A program made the translations under genes and the position numbers. 64,000 bases of DNA from Plantago major (taxonomy: Eukaryota > Streptophyta > Magnoliopsida > Lamiales > Plantaginaceae), in the NCBI GenBank assembly GCA_026545765.1, contig JAIFAC010000023.1, forward strand, positions 124,001 through 188,000. Reading direction: 5' to 3'. Positions 36,191 to 50,480 of this stretch are shown here, one piece after another (the stretch's first letter is position 1; each line of letters begins with the position of its first letter). The notes under the pieces were generated by a model. It saw nothing but the letters and a program-made list of their open reading frames with translations, was not told the origin of the DNA and did no database searches.

Positions 36191-37022
36191 ACACTAACGG
36201 AGTGGGATAGACAACAAACGAACAACTCTACTTGAGAGATAAAAACAACACACTAAAGCAGAGGGATGAAGAACAAACGTATAAATCTACTAAGCAACAC
36301 ACTAAAGGAGTGGGATAGGCAACAATCGAACAACTCTACTTGAGAGATAAAAACAACACACTAAAGGAGAGGATGAACAACAAGCGTATAAATCTACTTG
36401 AGAGTTAAACAACACACTAAAGGAGTGGGATAGACAACAACCGAACAACTCTACTTGAGATATAAAAACGACACACTAAAGGAGATGGATGAACAACAAG
36501 CGTATAAATCTACTTGAGAGTTAAGCTACACACTAAAGAGTGGGATGAGACAACAATCGAACAACACTACTTGAGAGATAAAACAACACACTAAAGGAGA
36601 GGATGAACAACAAGCGTATAAATCTACTTGAGAGTTAAGCAACACACTAAAGGAGTGGGATGAACAACAAAGAACAACTTGAGAGATAAAAACAACACAC
36701 TAAAGGAGAGGATGAACAACAAGCGTATAAATCTACTTGAGAGTTAAGCAACACTAAAGGAGTGGGATGAACAACAAGCGAACAACTCTACTTGAGAGAT
36801 AAAAACAACACACTAAAGGAGAGGATGAACAACAAGCGTATAAATCGACTTGAGAGTTAATCAACACACTAAAGGAGTGGGATGAACAACAATCGAACAA
36901 CTCTACTTGAGAGATAAAACAACACACCAAAGGAGAGGGATGAACAACAAACGTATAAATCTAGTTGAGAGTTAAACAACACAAAAAAGGAGTGGGATTG
37001 ACAACAAACAAACAACTCTAAT

Positions 37023-37265
37023 TGAGATATAAAATCAACACATTAAAGGAGAGGGATGAACAACAAACGTATAGATCGACTTTAGAGTTAAGAAACACAC
37101 TAAAGGAGTGGGATAGACAACAATCGAACAACACTTCTTGAGAGATAAAAACAACACACTAAAGGAGAGGCATGAACAACAAACGTATAGATCGACTTTA
37201 GAGTTAAGCAACACACTAAAGGAGTGGGATAGACAACAATCGAACAACTCTAATTGAGATATAAA
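37023..37265 (+). repeat. Long-range duplicated segment, copy a (pair with 46390)
   Basis: Two dimers with TGAGATATAAAATCAACAC, GTATAGATCGACTTTAGAG (twice), AACACTTCTTGAGAG and GAGAGGCATGAAC. The same series, apparently base for base, is at 46390-46632, offset 9,367 bp. Confidence 0.88.
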
Positions 37266-38412
37266 AAGAACACATTAAAGAAAGAGGGATGAACTACAAA
37301 CGTATAAATCGACTTTAGAGTTAAGCAACACACTAAAGGAGTGGGATAGACAACAATCGAACAACACTTCTTGAGAGATAAAAACAACACACTAAAGGAG
37401 AGAGATGAACAACAAACGTATAAATCTACTTGAGAGTTCAGCACACACTGAAGGAGTGGGATAGACAACAATCGAACAACACTACTTGAGAGATAAAAAC
37501 AACACACTAATGGAGAGGGATGAACAACAAACGTATAAATCTACTTGAGAGTTAAGCAACACACTAAAGGAGTGGGATAGAGAACAAACGAACAACTCTA
37601 CTTGAGAGATAAAAACAACACACTAAAGGAGAGGGATGCACAACAAACGTATAAATCTACTTGAGAGTTAAGCTACACACTAAACGAGTGGGATAGACAA
37701 CAATCGAACAACACTACTTGACGGATAAAAACAACACACTAAAGGAGAGGGTTAAACAACAAACGTATAAATCTACTTGAGAGTTAAACTACACACTAAA
37801 GGAGAGGGATGAACTACAAACGTATAAATCTACTTGAGAAATAAAAACAACACACTAAAGGAGGGATGAACAACAAGCGTATAAATCTACTTGAGAGTTA
37901 AAGCAAACACTAAAGGTGGGATAGACAACAAGCGAACAACTCTACTTGAGAGATAAAAAACACACACTAAAGGAGAGGATGAACAACAAGCGTATAAATC
38001 TACTTGAGAGTTAAGCAACACACTAAGGAGTGGGATGAACAACAAGCGAAAAACTCCACTTGTCAGATAAAAACAACACACTAAAGGAGAGGTATTAACA
38101 ACAAACGTATAAATCTACTTGAGAGTTAAGCAACACACTAAAGGAGTGGGATGAACAACAATCGAACAACTCTACTTGAGAGATAAAAACAACACACTAA
38201 AGGAGGGATGAACAACAAGCGTATAAATCTACTTGAGAGTTAAGCAACACACTAAAGGAGTGGGATAGACAACAATCGAACAACACCACTTGAGAGATAA
38301 AAACAACACACTAAAGGAGAGGGATGAACAACAAACGTATAAATCTACTTGAGAGTTAAACAACACACCAAAGGAGTGGGATAGACAACAATCGAACAAC
38401 ACTACTTGAGAG

Positions 38413-38600
38413 GTAAAAACAACACACTAAAGGAGAGGGATGAACAACAAACGTATAAATCTACTTGAGAGTTAAGCACACACTGAAGGAGTGGGAAAGA
38501 CAACAAACGAACAACTCTACTTGAGAGATAAAAACAACACACTAAAGGAGAGGGATGAACAACAAACGTATAAATCTACTTGAGAGTTAAGCACACACTG
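38413..38600 (+). repeat. Long-range duplicated segment, copy a (pair with 45366)
   Basis: Contains GCACACACTGAAGGAG followed by GTGGGAAAGACAACAAACG at 38491 and a second GCACACACTGAAGGAG one dimer later. The same order occurs at 45366-45553, offset 6,953 bp. Confidence 0.8.
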
Positions 38601-38690
38601 AAGGAGTGGGATAGACAACAAAAGAACAACTCTACTTGAGAGATAAAAACAACACACTAAAGGAGAGGGATGAACAACAAGCGTATAAAT

Positions 38691-41600
38691 CTACATGAGA
38701 GTTAAGCAACACACTAAAGGAGTGGGATAGACAACAATCGAACAACTCTACTTGAGAGATAAAAACAACACACTAAAGAGGAGGATGAACAACAAGCGTA
38801 TAAATCTACTTGAGAGTTAAGCAACACTAAAGAGTGGGATTGACAACAAGCGAACAACTCTACTTCAAAGATAAAAACAACACACTAAAGGAGAGGGATG
38901 AACAACAAACGTATAAATCTACTTTAGAGTTAAGCAACACTAAAGAGTGGGATGACAACAATCGAACAACTCTACTTGAGAGATAAAAACAACACACTAA
39001 AGGAGGGATGAACAACAAGCGTATAAATCTACTTGAGAGTTAAGCAACACACTAAAGGAGTGGGATAGACAACAATCGAACAACTCTACTTGAGTGATAA
39101 AACAACACACACTAAAGGAGGGATGAACAACAAGCGTATAAATCTACTTGAGAGTTAAGCAACACACTAAAGGAGTGGGATGAACAACAATCGAACAACT
39201 ACTTGAGAGATAAAAACAACACACTAAAGGAAAGGGATGAACAACAAGCGTATAAATCTACTTGAGAGTTAAGCAACACACTAAAGGTGGGATAGACAAC
39301 AATCGAACAACTCTACTTGAGAGATAAAAACAACACACTAAAGGAGGGATGAACAACAAGCGTATAAATCTACTTGAGAGTTAAGCAACACTAAAAGGTG
39401 GGATGACAACAAGCGAACAACTCTACTTGAGAGATAAAAACAACACACTAAAGGAGAGGATGAACAACAAGCGTATAAATCTACTTGAGAGTTAAGCTAC
39501 ACACTAAAGGTGGGATAGACAACAATCGAACAACACTACTTGAAAGATAAAAACAACACACTAAAGGAGAGGGATGAACAACAAGCGTATAAATCTACTT
39601 GAGAGTTAAGCAACACACTAAAGTGGGATAGACAACAAAGAACAACTCTACTTGAGAGATAAAAACAACACACTAAAGGAGGGATGAACAACAATCGTAT
39701 AAATCTACTTGAGAGTTAACCAACACAAGAAAGGAGTGGGATAGACAACAATCGAACAACTCTACTTGAGAGATAAAAACAAAATACTAAAGGAGAGGGA
39801 TGAACAACAAGCGTATAAAACTACTTGAGAGTTAAGCAACAAACTAAAGGAGTGGGATGACAACAATCGAACAACTCTACTTGAGAGATAAAAACAACAC
39901 TCTAAAGGAGAGGGATGAACAACAAGCGTATAAATCTACTTGAGAGTTAAGCAACACACTAAAAGGTGGGATAGACAACAATCGAACAACTCTACTTGAG
40001 AGATAAAACAACACACTAAAGGAGGGATGAACAACAAGCGTATAAATCTACTTGAGAGTTAAGCAACACACTAAAGGGTGGGATGAACAACAATCGAACA
40101 ACTCTACTTGAGAGATAAAAACAACACACTAAAGGAGGGATGAACAACAAGCGTATAAATCTACTTGAGAGTTAAGCAACACACTAAAGGAGTGGGATGA
40201 ACAACAACGAACAACTCTACTTGGGAGATAAAAACAACACACTTAAGGAGAGGGATGAACAACAAGCGTATAAATCTACTTGAGAGTTAAGCAACACACT
40301 AAAGGAGTGGGATAGACAACAAGCGAACAACTCTACTTGAGAGATAAAACAACACACTAAAGGAGAGGGATGAACAACAAGCGTATAAATCTACTTGAGA
40401 GTTAAGCAACACTAAAGGAGTGGGATGAACAACAATCGAACAACTACTTGAGAGATAAAAACAACACACTAAAGGAGGGATGAACAACAAGCGTATAAAT
40501 CTACTTGAGAGTTAAAACACACTAAAGGAGTGGGATGAACAACAAAAGAACAACTCTACTTGAGAGATAAAAACAACACACTAAAGGAGAGGGATGAACA
40601 ACAAGCGTATAAATCTACTTGAGAGTTAAGCAACACACTAAAGAAGTGGGATGACAACAATCGAACAACTCTACTTGAGAGATAAAAACAACACACTAAA
40701 GGAGGGATGAACAACAAGCGTATAAATCTACTTGAGAGTTAAGCAACACACTAAAGGAGTGGGATAGACAACAATCGAACAACTCTACTTGAGAGATAAA
40801 AACAACACACTAAAGGAGAGGATGAACAACAAGCGTATAAATCTACTTGAGAGTTAAGCAACACACTAAAGGAGTGGGATGAGACAACAATCGAACAACA
40901 CTACTTGAGAGATAAAAACAACACACTAAAGGAGAGGATGAACAACAAGCGTATAAATCTACTTGAGAGTTAAGCAACACACTAAAAGGTGGGATAGACA
41001 ACAATCGAACAACTCTACTTGAGAGATAAAAACAACACACTAAAGGAGAGGGATGAACAACAAGCGTATAAATCTACTTGAGAGTTAAGCAACACTAAAG
41101 GAGTGGGATGAACAACAAGCGAACAACTCTACTTGAGAGATAAAAACAACACACTAAAGGAGGGATGAACAACAAGCGTATAAATCTACTTGAGAGTTAA
41201 GCAACACACTAAAGAGTGGGATAGACAACAATCGAACAACTCTACTTGAGAGATAAAAACAACACACTAAAGGAGAGGATGAACAACAAAGCGTATAAAT
41301 CTACTTGAGAGTTAAGCAACACACTAAAGAGTGGGATAGACAACAATCGAACAACTACTTGAGAGATAAAACAACACACTAAAGGAGAGGATGAACAACA
41401 AGCGTATAAATCTACTTGAGAGTTAAGCAACACACTAAAGTGGGATGAACAACAAAGCGAACAACTACTTGAGAGATAAAACAACACACTAAAGGAGAGG
41501 ATGAACAACAAGCGTATAAATCTACTTGAGAGTTAAGCAACACACTAAAGGAGTGGGATAGACAACAAGCGAACAACTCTACTTGAGAGATAAAACAACA

Positions 41601-44600
41601 CACTAAAGGAGAGGATGAACAACAAGCGTATAAATCTACTTGAGAGTTAAGCAACACACTAAAGGAGAGGGATGAACAACAATCGAACAATTCTACTTGA
41701 GAGATAAAAACAACACACTATAGGAGTGAGATGAACAACAAACGTATAAATCTACTTGAGAGTTAAGCTACACACTAAAGGAGTGAGATGAACAACAAGC
41801 GAACAACTCTACTTGAGAGATAAACAACACACTAAAGGGAGGGATGAACAACAAGCGTATAAATCTACTTGAGAGTTAAGCAACACACTAAAGGAGTGGG
41901 ATAGACAACAAGCGAACAACTACTTGAGAGATAAAAACAACACACTAAAGGAGAGGATGAACAACAAGCGTATAAATCTACTTGAGAGTTAAGCTACACA
42001 CTAAAGGAGTGGGATGAACAACAATCGAACAACACTACTTGAGAGATAAAAACAACACACTAAAGGAGAGGATGAACAACAAGCGTATAAATCTACTTGA
42101 GAGTTAAGCAACACACTAAAGGAGTGGGATAGACAACAAACGAACAATTCTACTTGAGAGATAAAAACAACACACTAATGGAGAGGGATGAACAACAAGC
42201 GTATAAATCTACTTGAGAGTTAAGCAACACTAAAGAGTGGGATGAACAACAATCGAACAACTCTACTTGAGAGATAAAAACAACACACTAAAGGAGAGGA
42301 TGAACAACAAGCGTATAAATCTACTTGAGAGTTAAGCAACACACTAAAGGAGTGGGATGAACAACAATCGAACAACTCTACTTGAGAGATAAAAACAACA
42401 CACTAAAGGAGAGGATGAACAACAAGCGTATAAATCTACTTGAGAGTTAAGCAACACACTAAAGGAGTGGGACAGACAACAATCGAACAACTACTTGAGA
42501 GATAAAAACAACACACTAAAGGAGAGGGATGAACAACAAGCGTATAAATCTACTTGAGAGTTAAGCAACACACTAAGGAGTGGGATGAACAACAATCGAA
42601 CAACTCTACTTGAGAGATAAAACAACACACTAAAGGAGGGATGAACAACAAGCGTATAAATCTACTTGAGAGTTAAGCAACACTAAAGGAGTGGGATAGA
42701 CAACAATCGAACAACTACTTGAGAGATAAAAACAACACACTAAAGGAGGGATGAACAACAAGCGTATAAATCTACTTGAGAGTTAAGCAACACACTAAAG
42801 AGTGGGATAGACAACAATCGAACAACACTACTTGAGAGATAAAAACAACACACTAAAGGAGGGATGAACAACAAGCGTATAAATCTACTTGAGAGTTAAG
42901 CAACACACTAAAGGAGTGGGATGAACAACAATCGAACAACTCTACTTGAGAGATAAAAACAACACACTAAAGAGAGGGATGAACAACAAGCGTATAAATC
43001 TACTTGAGAGTTAAGCAACACACTAAAGGAGTGGGATAGACAACAAACGAACAACTCTAGTTGTGAGATAAAAACAACACACTAAAGGAGAGGGACGAAC
43101 AACAAACGTATAAATCTACATGAGAGTTAAGCAACACACCAAAGGAGAGGGATGAACAACAATCGAACAACACTACTTGAGAGATAAAACAACACACTAA
43201 AGGAGGGATGAACAACAAGCGTATAAATCTACTTGAGAGTTAAGCAACACTAAAGGAGTGGGATAGACAACAAGCGAACAACTCTACTTGAGAGATAAAA
43301 ACAACACACTAAAGGAGGGATGAACAACAAGCGTATAAATCTACTTGAGAGTTAAGCAACACACTAAAGGAGTGGGATGACAACAAGCGAACAACTCTAC
43401 TTGAGAGATAAAAACAACACACTAAAGGAGAGGATGAACAACAAGCGTATAAATCTACTTGAGAGTTAAACAACACACTAAGAGTGGGATGAACAACAAT
43501 CGAACAACTCTACTTGAGAGATAAAACAACACACTAAAGGAGAGGATGAAGAGATAAAAACAACACACTAAAGGAGAGGATGAACAACAAGCGTATAAAT
43601 CTACTTGAGAGTTAAGCACACACTAAAAAGGAGTGGGATAGACAACAAGCGAACAACTCTACTTGAGAGATAAAAACAACACACTAAAAGGAGGGATGAA
43701 CAACAAGCGTATAAATCTACTTGAGAGTTAAGCACACACTAAAGGAGTGGGATGAACAACAAGCGAACAACTCTACTTGAGAGATAAAAACAACACACTA
43801 AAGGAGAGGGATGAACAACAAGCGTATAAATCTACTTGAGAGTTAAGCTACACACACTAAAAGGTGGGATGAACAACAATCGAACAACACTACTTGAGAG
43901 ATAAAAACAACACACTAAAGGAGAGGGATGAACAACAAGCGTATAAATCTACTTGAGAGTTAAGCAACACTAAAGGAGTGGGATAGACAACAAGCGAACA
44001 ACTACTTGAGAGATAAAACAACACACTAAAAGGAGGATGAACAACAAGCGTATAAATCTACTTGAGAGTTAAGCAACACTAAAGGAGTGGGATGAACAAC
44101 AAGCGAACAACTCTACTTGAGAGATAAAACAACACACTAAAGGAGGGATGAACAACAAGCGTATAAATCTACTTGAGAGTTAAGCAACACACTAAAGAGT
44201 GGGATGACAACAATCGAACAACACTACTTGAGAGATAAAACAACACACTAAAGGAGAGGATGAACAACAAGCGTATAAATCTACTTGAGAGTTAAGCAAC
44301 ACTAAAGGAGTGGGATGAACAACAAGCGAACAACTCTACTTGAGAGATAAAAACAACACACTAAAGGAGAGGATGAACAACAAAGTATAAATCTACTTGA
44401 GAGTTAAGCAACACTAAAAGGTGGGATAGACAACAATCGAACAACTCTACTTGAGAGATAAAAACAACACACTAAAGGAGAGGGATGAACAACAAGCGTA
44501 TAAATCTACTTGAGGTTAAGCAACACTAAAGTGGGATGAACAACAATCGAACAACTCTACTTGAGAGATAAAAACAACACACTAAAGGAGAGGATGAACA

Positions 44601-44990
44601 ACAAGCGTATAAATCTACTTGAGAGTTAAGCAACACACTAAAGAGTGGGATGAACAACAAGCGAACAACTCTACTTGAGAGATAAAAACAACACACTAAA
44701 GGAGTGGGATGAACAACAAACGTATAAATCTACTTGAGAGTTAAACAACACACCAAAGGAGTGGGATGAACAACAATCGAACAACTCTACTTGAGAGATA
44801 AAACAACACACTAAAGGAGAGGATGAACAACAAGCGTATAAATCTACTTGAGAGTTAAGCAACACTAAAGAGTGGGATAGACAACAAGCGAACAACTCTA
44901 CTTGAGAGATAAAAACACACACTAAAGGAGAGGGATGAACAACAAGCGTATAAATCTACTTGAGAGTTAAGCAACACTAAAAGGTGGGAT
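38691..44990 (+). repeat. Right array block, contracted dimers
   Basis: The most uniformly contracted stretch. Almost every dimer has AAGCGTATAAATC and one or more losses. A full-length divergent island at about 43020-43190 contains TCTAGTTGTGAGATAAAA and GAGGGACGAAC. A local duplication within monomer A lies at 43518-43584. Confidence 0.75.
43518..43584 (+). repeat. 33 bp local duplication inside monomer A
   Basis: GAGATAAAACAACACAC through GAGAGGATGAA (43518-43550) is immediately followed by another GAGATAAAAACAACACAC through GAGAGGATGAA (43551-43584). The next monomer is B as usual. This gives an A monomer about 33 bp too long, a partial-monomer duplication with the join at GATGAA/GAGATA. 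Confidence 0.85.
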
Positions 44991-45365
44991 AGACAACAAT
45001 CGAACATCACTACTTGAAAGATAAAAACAACACACTAAAGGGGAGGGATGAATAACAAACGTATAACTCTACTTGAGAGTTAAGCAACACACTAAAGGAG
45101 TGGGATAGACAACAAACGAACAACTCAACTTGAGAGATAAAAACAAGACACTAAAGGAGAGGGATGAACAATAATTGTATAAATCTACTTGAGAGTTAAA
45201 CAACACATAGGAGTGGGATAGACAACAAAAGAACAACTCTACTTGAGAGATAAAAACAACACACTAAAGGAGAGGATGAACAACAAGCGTATAAATCTAC
45301 TTGAGAGTTAAGCAACACACTAAAGAAGGTGGGATAGACAACAATCGAACAACTCTACTTGAGAG

Positions 45366-45553
45366 ATAAAAACAACACACTAAAGGAGAGGGATGAACAA
45401 CAAACGTATAAATCTACTTGAGAGTTAAGCACACACTGAAGGAGTGGGAAAGACAACAAACGAACAACTCTACTTGAGAGATAAAAACAACACACTAAAG
45501 GAGAGGGATGAACAACAAACGTATAAATCTACTTGAGAGTTAAGCACACACTG
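45366..45553 (+). repeat. Long-range duplicated segment, copy b (pair with 38413)
   Basis: Carries the same GTGGGAAAGAC and GCACACACTGAAGGAG marks as 38413-38600. Here the GAAGGAG variant recurs in one further dimer (45659-45680), so this locus has one more copy of the variant unit. Confidence 0.8.
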
Positions 45554-46389
45554 AAGGAGTGGGATAGACTACAACCGAACAACTCTACTTGAGAGATAAA
45601 AACAACACACTAAAGGAGAGGGATGAACAACAAACGTATAAATCTACTTGAGAGTTAAGCACACACTGAAGGAGTGGGATAGACAACAAAAGAACAACTC
45701 TACTTGAGAGATAAAAACAACACCCTAAAGGAGAGGGATGAACAACAAACGTATAAATCTACTTTAGAGTTAAACAACACACTAAAAGAGTGGGATAGAC
45801 AACAATCGAACAACTCTACTTGAGAGATAAAACAACACACTAAAGGAGAGGATGAACAACAAGCGTATAAATCTACTTGAGAGTTAAGCAACACACTAAA
45901 GGAGTGGGATGACAACAATCGAACATCTCTACTTGAGAGATAAAAACAACACACTAAAGGAGAGGATGAACAACAAGCGTATAAATCTACTTGAGAGTTA
46001 AGCTACACACTAAAAGAGTGGGATAGACAACAATCGAACAACACTACTTGAGAGATAAAAACAACACACTAAAGGAGAGGATGAACAACAAGCGTATAAA
46101 TCTACTTGAGAGTTAAGCAACACACTAAAAGAGTGGGATGACAACAATCGAACAACTCTACTTCAGAGATAAAAACAACACACCAAATGAGAGGGATGAA
46201 CAACAAATGTATAAATCTAGTTGAGAGTTAAACAACACTAAAGGAGTGGGTTAGACAACAATCGAGCAACTCTACTTGTGAGATAAAAACAACACACTAA
46301 AGAGAGGGATGAACAACAAGCGTATAAATCTACTTGAGAGTTAAGCAACACACTAAAGGAGTGGGATGAACAACAATCGAACAACTACT

Positions 46390-46632
46390 TGAGATATAAA
46401 ATCAACACATTAAAGGAGAGGGATGAACAACAAACGTATAGATCGACTTTAGAGTTAAGAAACACACTAAAGGAGTGGGATAGACAACAATCGAACAACA
46501 CTTCTTGAGAGATAAAAACAACACACTAAAGGAGAGGCATGAACAACAAACGTATAGATCGACTTTAGAGTTAAGCAACACACTAAAGGAGTGGGATAGA
46601 CAACAATCGAACAACTCTAATTGAGATATAAA
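46390..46632 (+). repeat. Long-range duplicated segment, copy b (pair with 37023)
   Basis: Matches 37023-37265 over about 243 bp and then departs: here ordinary CAACACACTAAAGGAG follows, while the other copy continues with GAACACATTAAAGAAAG. It is embedded between contracted dimers, so the block boundaries are sharp. Confidence 0.88.
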
Positions 46633-49600
46633 AACAACACACTAAAGGAGAGGGATGAACAACAAACGTATAGATCTACTTTAGAGTTAAGCAACAAAAT
46701 AAAGTAGTGGTATAGACAACAATAGAACAACACTACTTGATAGATAAAAACAACACACTAAAGGAGGGATGAACAACAAGCGTATAAATCTACTTGAGAG
46801 TTAAGCAACACACTAAAGAGTGGGATGAACAACAATCGAACAACTCTACTTGAGAGATAAAAACAACACACTAAAGGAGAGGATGAACAACAAGCGTATA
46901 AATCTACTTGAGAGTTAAGCAACACTAAAAGGAGTGGGATGACAACAATCGAACAACTCTACTTGAGAGATAAAAACAACACACTAAAGGAGAGGATGAA
47001 CAACAAGCGTATAAATCTACTTTAGAGTTAACCAACACACTAAAGGAGTGGGATAGACAACAATCGAACAACTCTACTTGAGAGATAAAAACAACACACT
47101 AAAGGAGAGGATGAACAACAAGCGTATAAATCTACTTGAGAGTTAAGCAACACACTAAAAGGTGGGATGAACAACAATCGAACAACACTACTTGAGAGAT
47201 AAAAACAACACACTAAAAAGGAGGGATGAACAACAAGCTTATAAATCTACTTGAGAGTTAAGCAACACACTAAAGGAGTGGGATAGACAACAATCGAACA
47301 ACACTACTTAGGAGATAAAAACAAAACACTAAAGGAGAGGGATGAACAACAAATGTATAAATCTACATGAGAGTTAAGAAACACACCAAAGGAGAGGGAT
47401 GAACAACAATCGAACAACACTACTTGAGAGACAAAAACAACACACTAAAGGAGAGGGATGAACAACAAACGTATAAATCTACATGAGAGTTAAGCAACAC
47501 ACCAAAGGAGAGGGATGAACAACAATCGAACAACACTACTTGAGAGATAAAAACAACACACTAAAGGAGAGGGATGAACAACAAACGTATAGATCGACTT
47601 TAGAGTTAAGCAACACACTAAAGGAGTGGGATAGACAACAATCGAACAACACTACTTGAGAGATAAAAACAACACACTAAAGGAGAGGGATGAACAACAA
47701 ACGTATAGATCGACTTTAGAGTTAAGCAACACACTAAAGGAGTGGGATAGACAACAATCGAACAACTCTAATTGAGATATAAAAATAACACACTAAAGGA
47801 GAGGGATGGACAACAAACGTATAAATCTTCTTGAGAGTTAAGCAACACACTAAAGGAGTGGGATGAACAACAATGAACAACTCTAATTGAGAGATAAAAA
47901 CAACACACTAAAAGAGAGGGATGAACAACAAGCGTATAAATCTACTTGAGAGTTAAGCAACACACTAAAGGAGTGGGATGAACAACAATCGAACAACTAC
48001 TTGAGAGATAAAAACAACACACTAAAGGAGAGGATGAACAACAAGCGTATAAATCTACTTGAGAGTTAAGCAACACACTAAAGAGTGGGATGACAACAAT
48101 CGAACAACTCTACTTGAGAGATAAAAACAACACACTAAAAGGAGAGGATGAACAACAAAGCGTATAAATCTACTTGAGAGTTAAGCAACACACTAAAGGA
48201 GTGGGATGACAACAAGCGAACAACTCTAATTGAGAGATAAAAACAACACACTAAAAGAGAGGGATGAACAACAAGCGTATAAATCTACTTGAGAGTTAAG
48301 CAACACACTAAAGGAGTGGGATGAACAACAAGCGAACAACTCTACTTGAGAGATAAAAACAACACACTAAAGGAGGGATGAACAACAAGCGTATAAATCT
48401 ACTTGAGAGTTAAGCAACACACTAAAGGTGGGATGAACAACAATCGAACAACACTACTTGAGAGATAAAAACAACACACTAAAGGAGAGGATGAACAACA
48501 AGCGTATAAATCTACTTGAGAGTTAAGCAACACACTAAAGGAGTGGGATAGACAACAATGAACAACTCTACTTGAGAGATAAAACAACACACTAAAGGAG
48601 GGATGAACAACAAACGTATAAATCTACTTAAGAGTTAAGCAACACACTAAAGGAGTGGGATAGACAACAATCGAACAACTCTACTAGAGAGATAAAAACA
48701 ACACACTAAAGGAGAGGATGAACAACAAAGCGTATAAATCTACTTGAGAGTTAAGCAACACTAAAAGAGTGGGATAGACAACAAACGAACAACTCTACTT
48801 GAGAGATAAAAACAACACTCTAAAGGAGAGGGATGAACAACAAACATATAAATCGACTTTAGAGTTAAGCAACACACTAAAGGAGTGGGATAGACAACAA
48901 TCGAACAACACTACTTGAGCGATAAAAACAACACACTAAAGGAGAGGGATGAACAACAAACGTATAAATCTATTTGAGAGTTAAGCACACACTGAAGGAC
49001 TGGGATAGACAACAAACGAACAACTCTACTTGAGAGATAAAAACAACACACTAAAGGAGAGGGATGAACAACAAACGTATAAATCTACTTCAGTGTTAAA
49101 CAACACACTAAAGGAGTGGGATAGACAACAATCGAACAACACAACTTCAGAGATAAAAACAACACACTAAAGGAGAGGGATAAACAACAAACGTATAAAT
49201 CTACTTTAGAGTTAAGAAACACACTAAAGGAGAGGGATGAACAACAAACGTATAAATCTACTTTAGAGTTAAAAAACACACTAAAGGAGAGGGTTGAATA
49301 ACAAACGTATAAATCTACTTTAGAGTTAAGCAACACACTAAAGGAGTGGGATAGACAACAAATGAACAACTCAACTTGAGAGATAAAAACAACACCCTAA
49401 AGGAGAGGGATGAACAACAAACGTATAAATCTACATGAGAGTTAAGCAACACACTAAAGGAGTGGGATAGACAACAAATGAACAACTCAACTTGAGAGAT
49501 AAAAACAACACACTAAAGGAGAGGGATGAACAACAAACGTATGAATCTACCTGAGAGTTAAGCTACACACTAAAAGTGGGATAGACAACAAGCGAACAAC

Positions 49601-50448
49601 TCTACTTGAGAGATAAAAACAACACACTAAAGGAGGGATGAACAACAAGCGTATAAATCTACTTGAGAGTTAAGCAACACACTAAAGGAGTGGGATGAAC
49701 AACAATCGAACAACTACTTGAGAGATAAAAACAACACACTAAAGGAGAGGATGAACAACAAGCGTATAAATCTACTTGAGAGTTAAGCAACACACTAAAG
49801 GAGTGGGATGACAACAAGCGAACAACTCTACTTCAGAGATAAAAACAACACACTAAAGGAGAGGGATGAACAACAAGCGTATAGATCTACTTGAGAGTTA
49901 AGCAACACACTAAAGAGTGGGATAGACAACAAGCGAACAACTCTACTTGAGAGATAAAAACAACACACTAAAGGAGAGTGATGAACAACAAATGTATAAA
50001 TCAAGTTGAGAGTTAAACAACACAGAAAATGAGTGGGATTGACAACAAATGAACAACTCTACTTGAGAGATAAAAACAACACACTAAAGGAGAGGGATAC
50101 ACAACAAAACGTATAAATCTAGTTGAGAGTTAAACAACACAAAAAAGGAGTGGGATAGACAACAGAAGAATAACTCTACTTGAGAGATAAAAACAACACA
50201 CTAAAGGAGAGGATGAACAACAAGCGTATAAATCTACTTGAGAGTTAAGCAACACTAAAGGAGTGGGATAGACAACAATCGAACAACTACTTGAGAGATA
50301 AAAACAACACACTAAAGGAGAGGATGAACAACAAGCGTATAAATCTACTTGAGAGTTAAGCAACACACTAAGAGTGGGATGAACAACAAGCGAACAACTC
50401 TACTTGAGAGATAAAAACAACACACTAAAGGAGGATGAACAACAAGCG

Positions 50449-50480
50449 TATAAATCTACTTGAGTGGGATTGACAACAAG
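50449..50480 (+). repeat. Monomer B with ~23 bp internal deletion
   Basis: AAATCTACTTGAG passes directly to TGGGATTGACAAC. The normal monomer has AGTTAAGCAACACACTAAAG plus GAG between them. The repeated GAG at both ends of the lost piece is a likely microhomology for the deletion. Confidence 0.8.

Larger units (their letters stand above)
36191..38690 (+). repeat. Right array block, mixed with divergent dimers
   Basis: Mixed block. About 36900-37870 is full-length and rich in uncommon variants: GATCGACTTTAGAG in B, CTAATTGAGATATAAAA in A, and ACATTAAAGAAAGAGGG near 37270. About 38240-38640 carries the GCACACACTGAAGGAGTGGG variant. Contracted dimers lie between. Confidence 0.75.
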
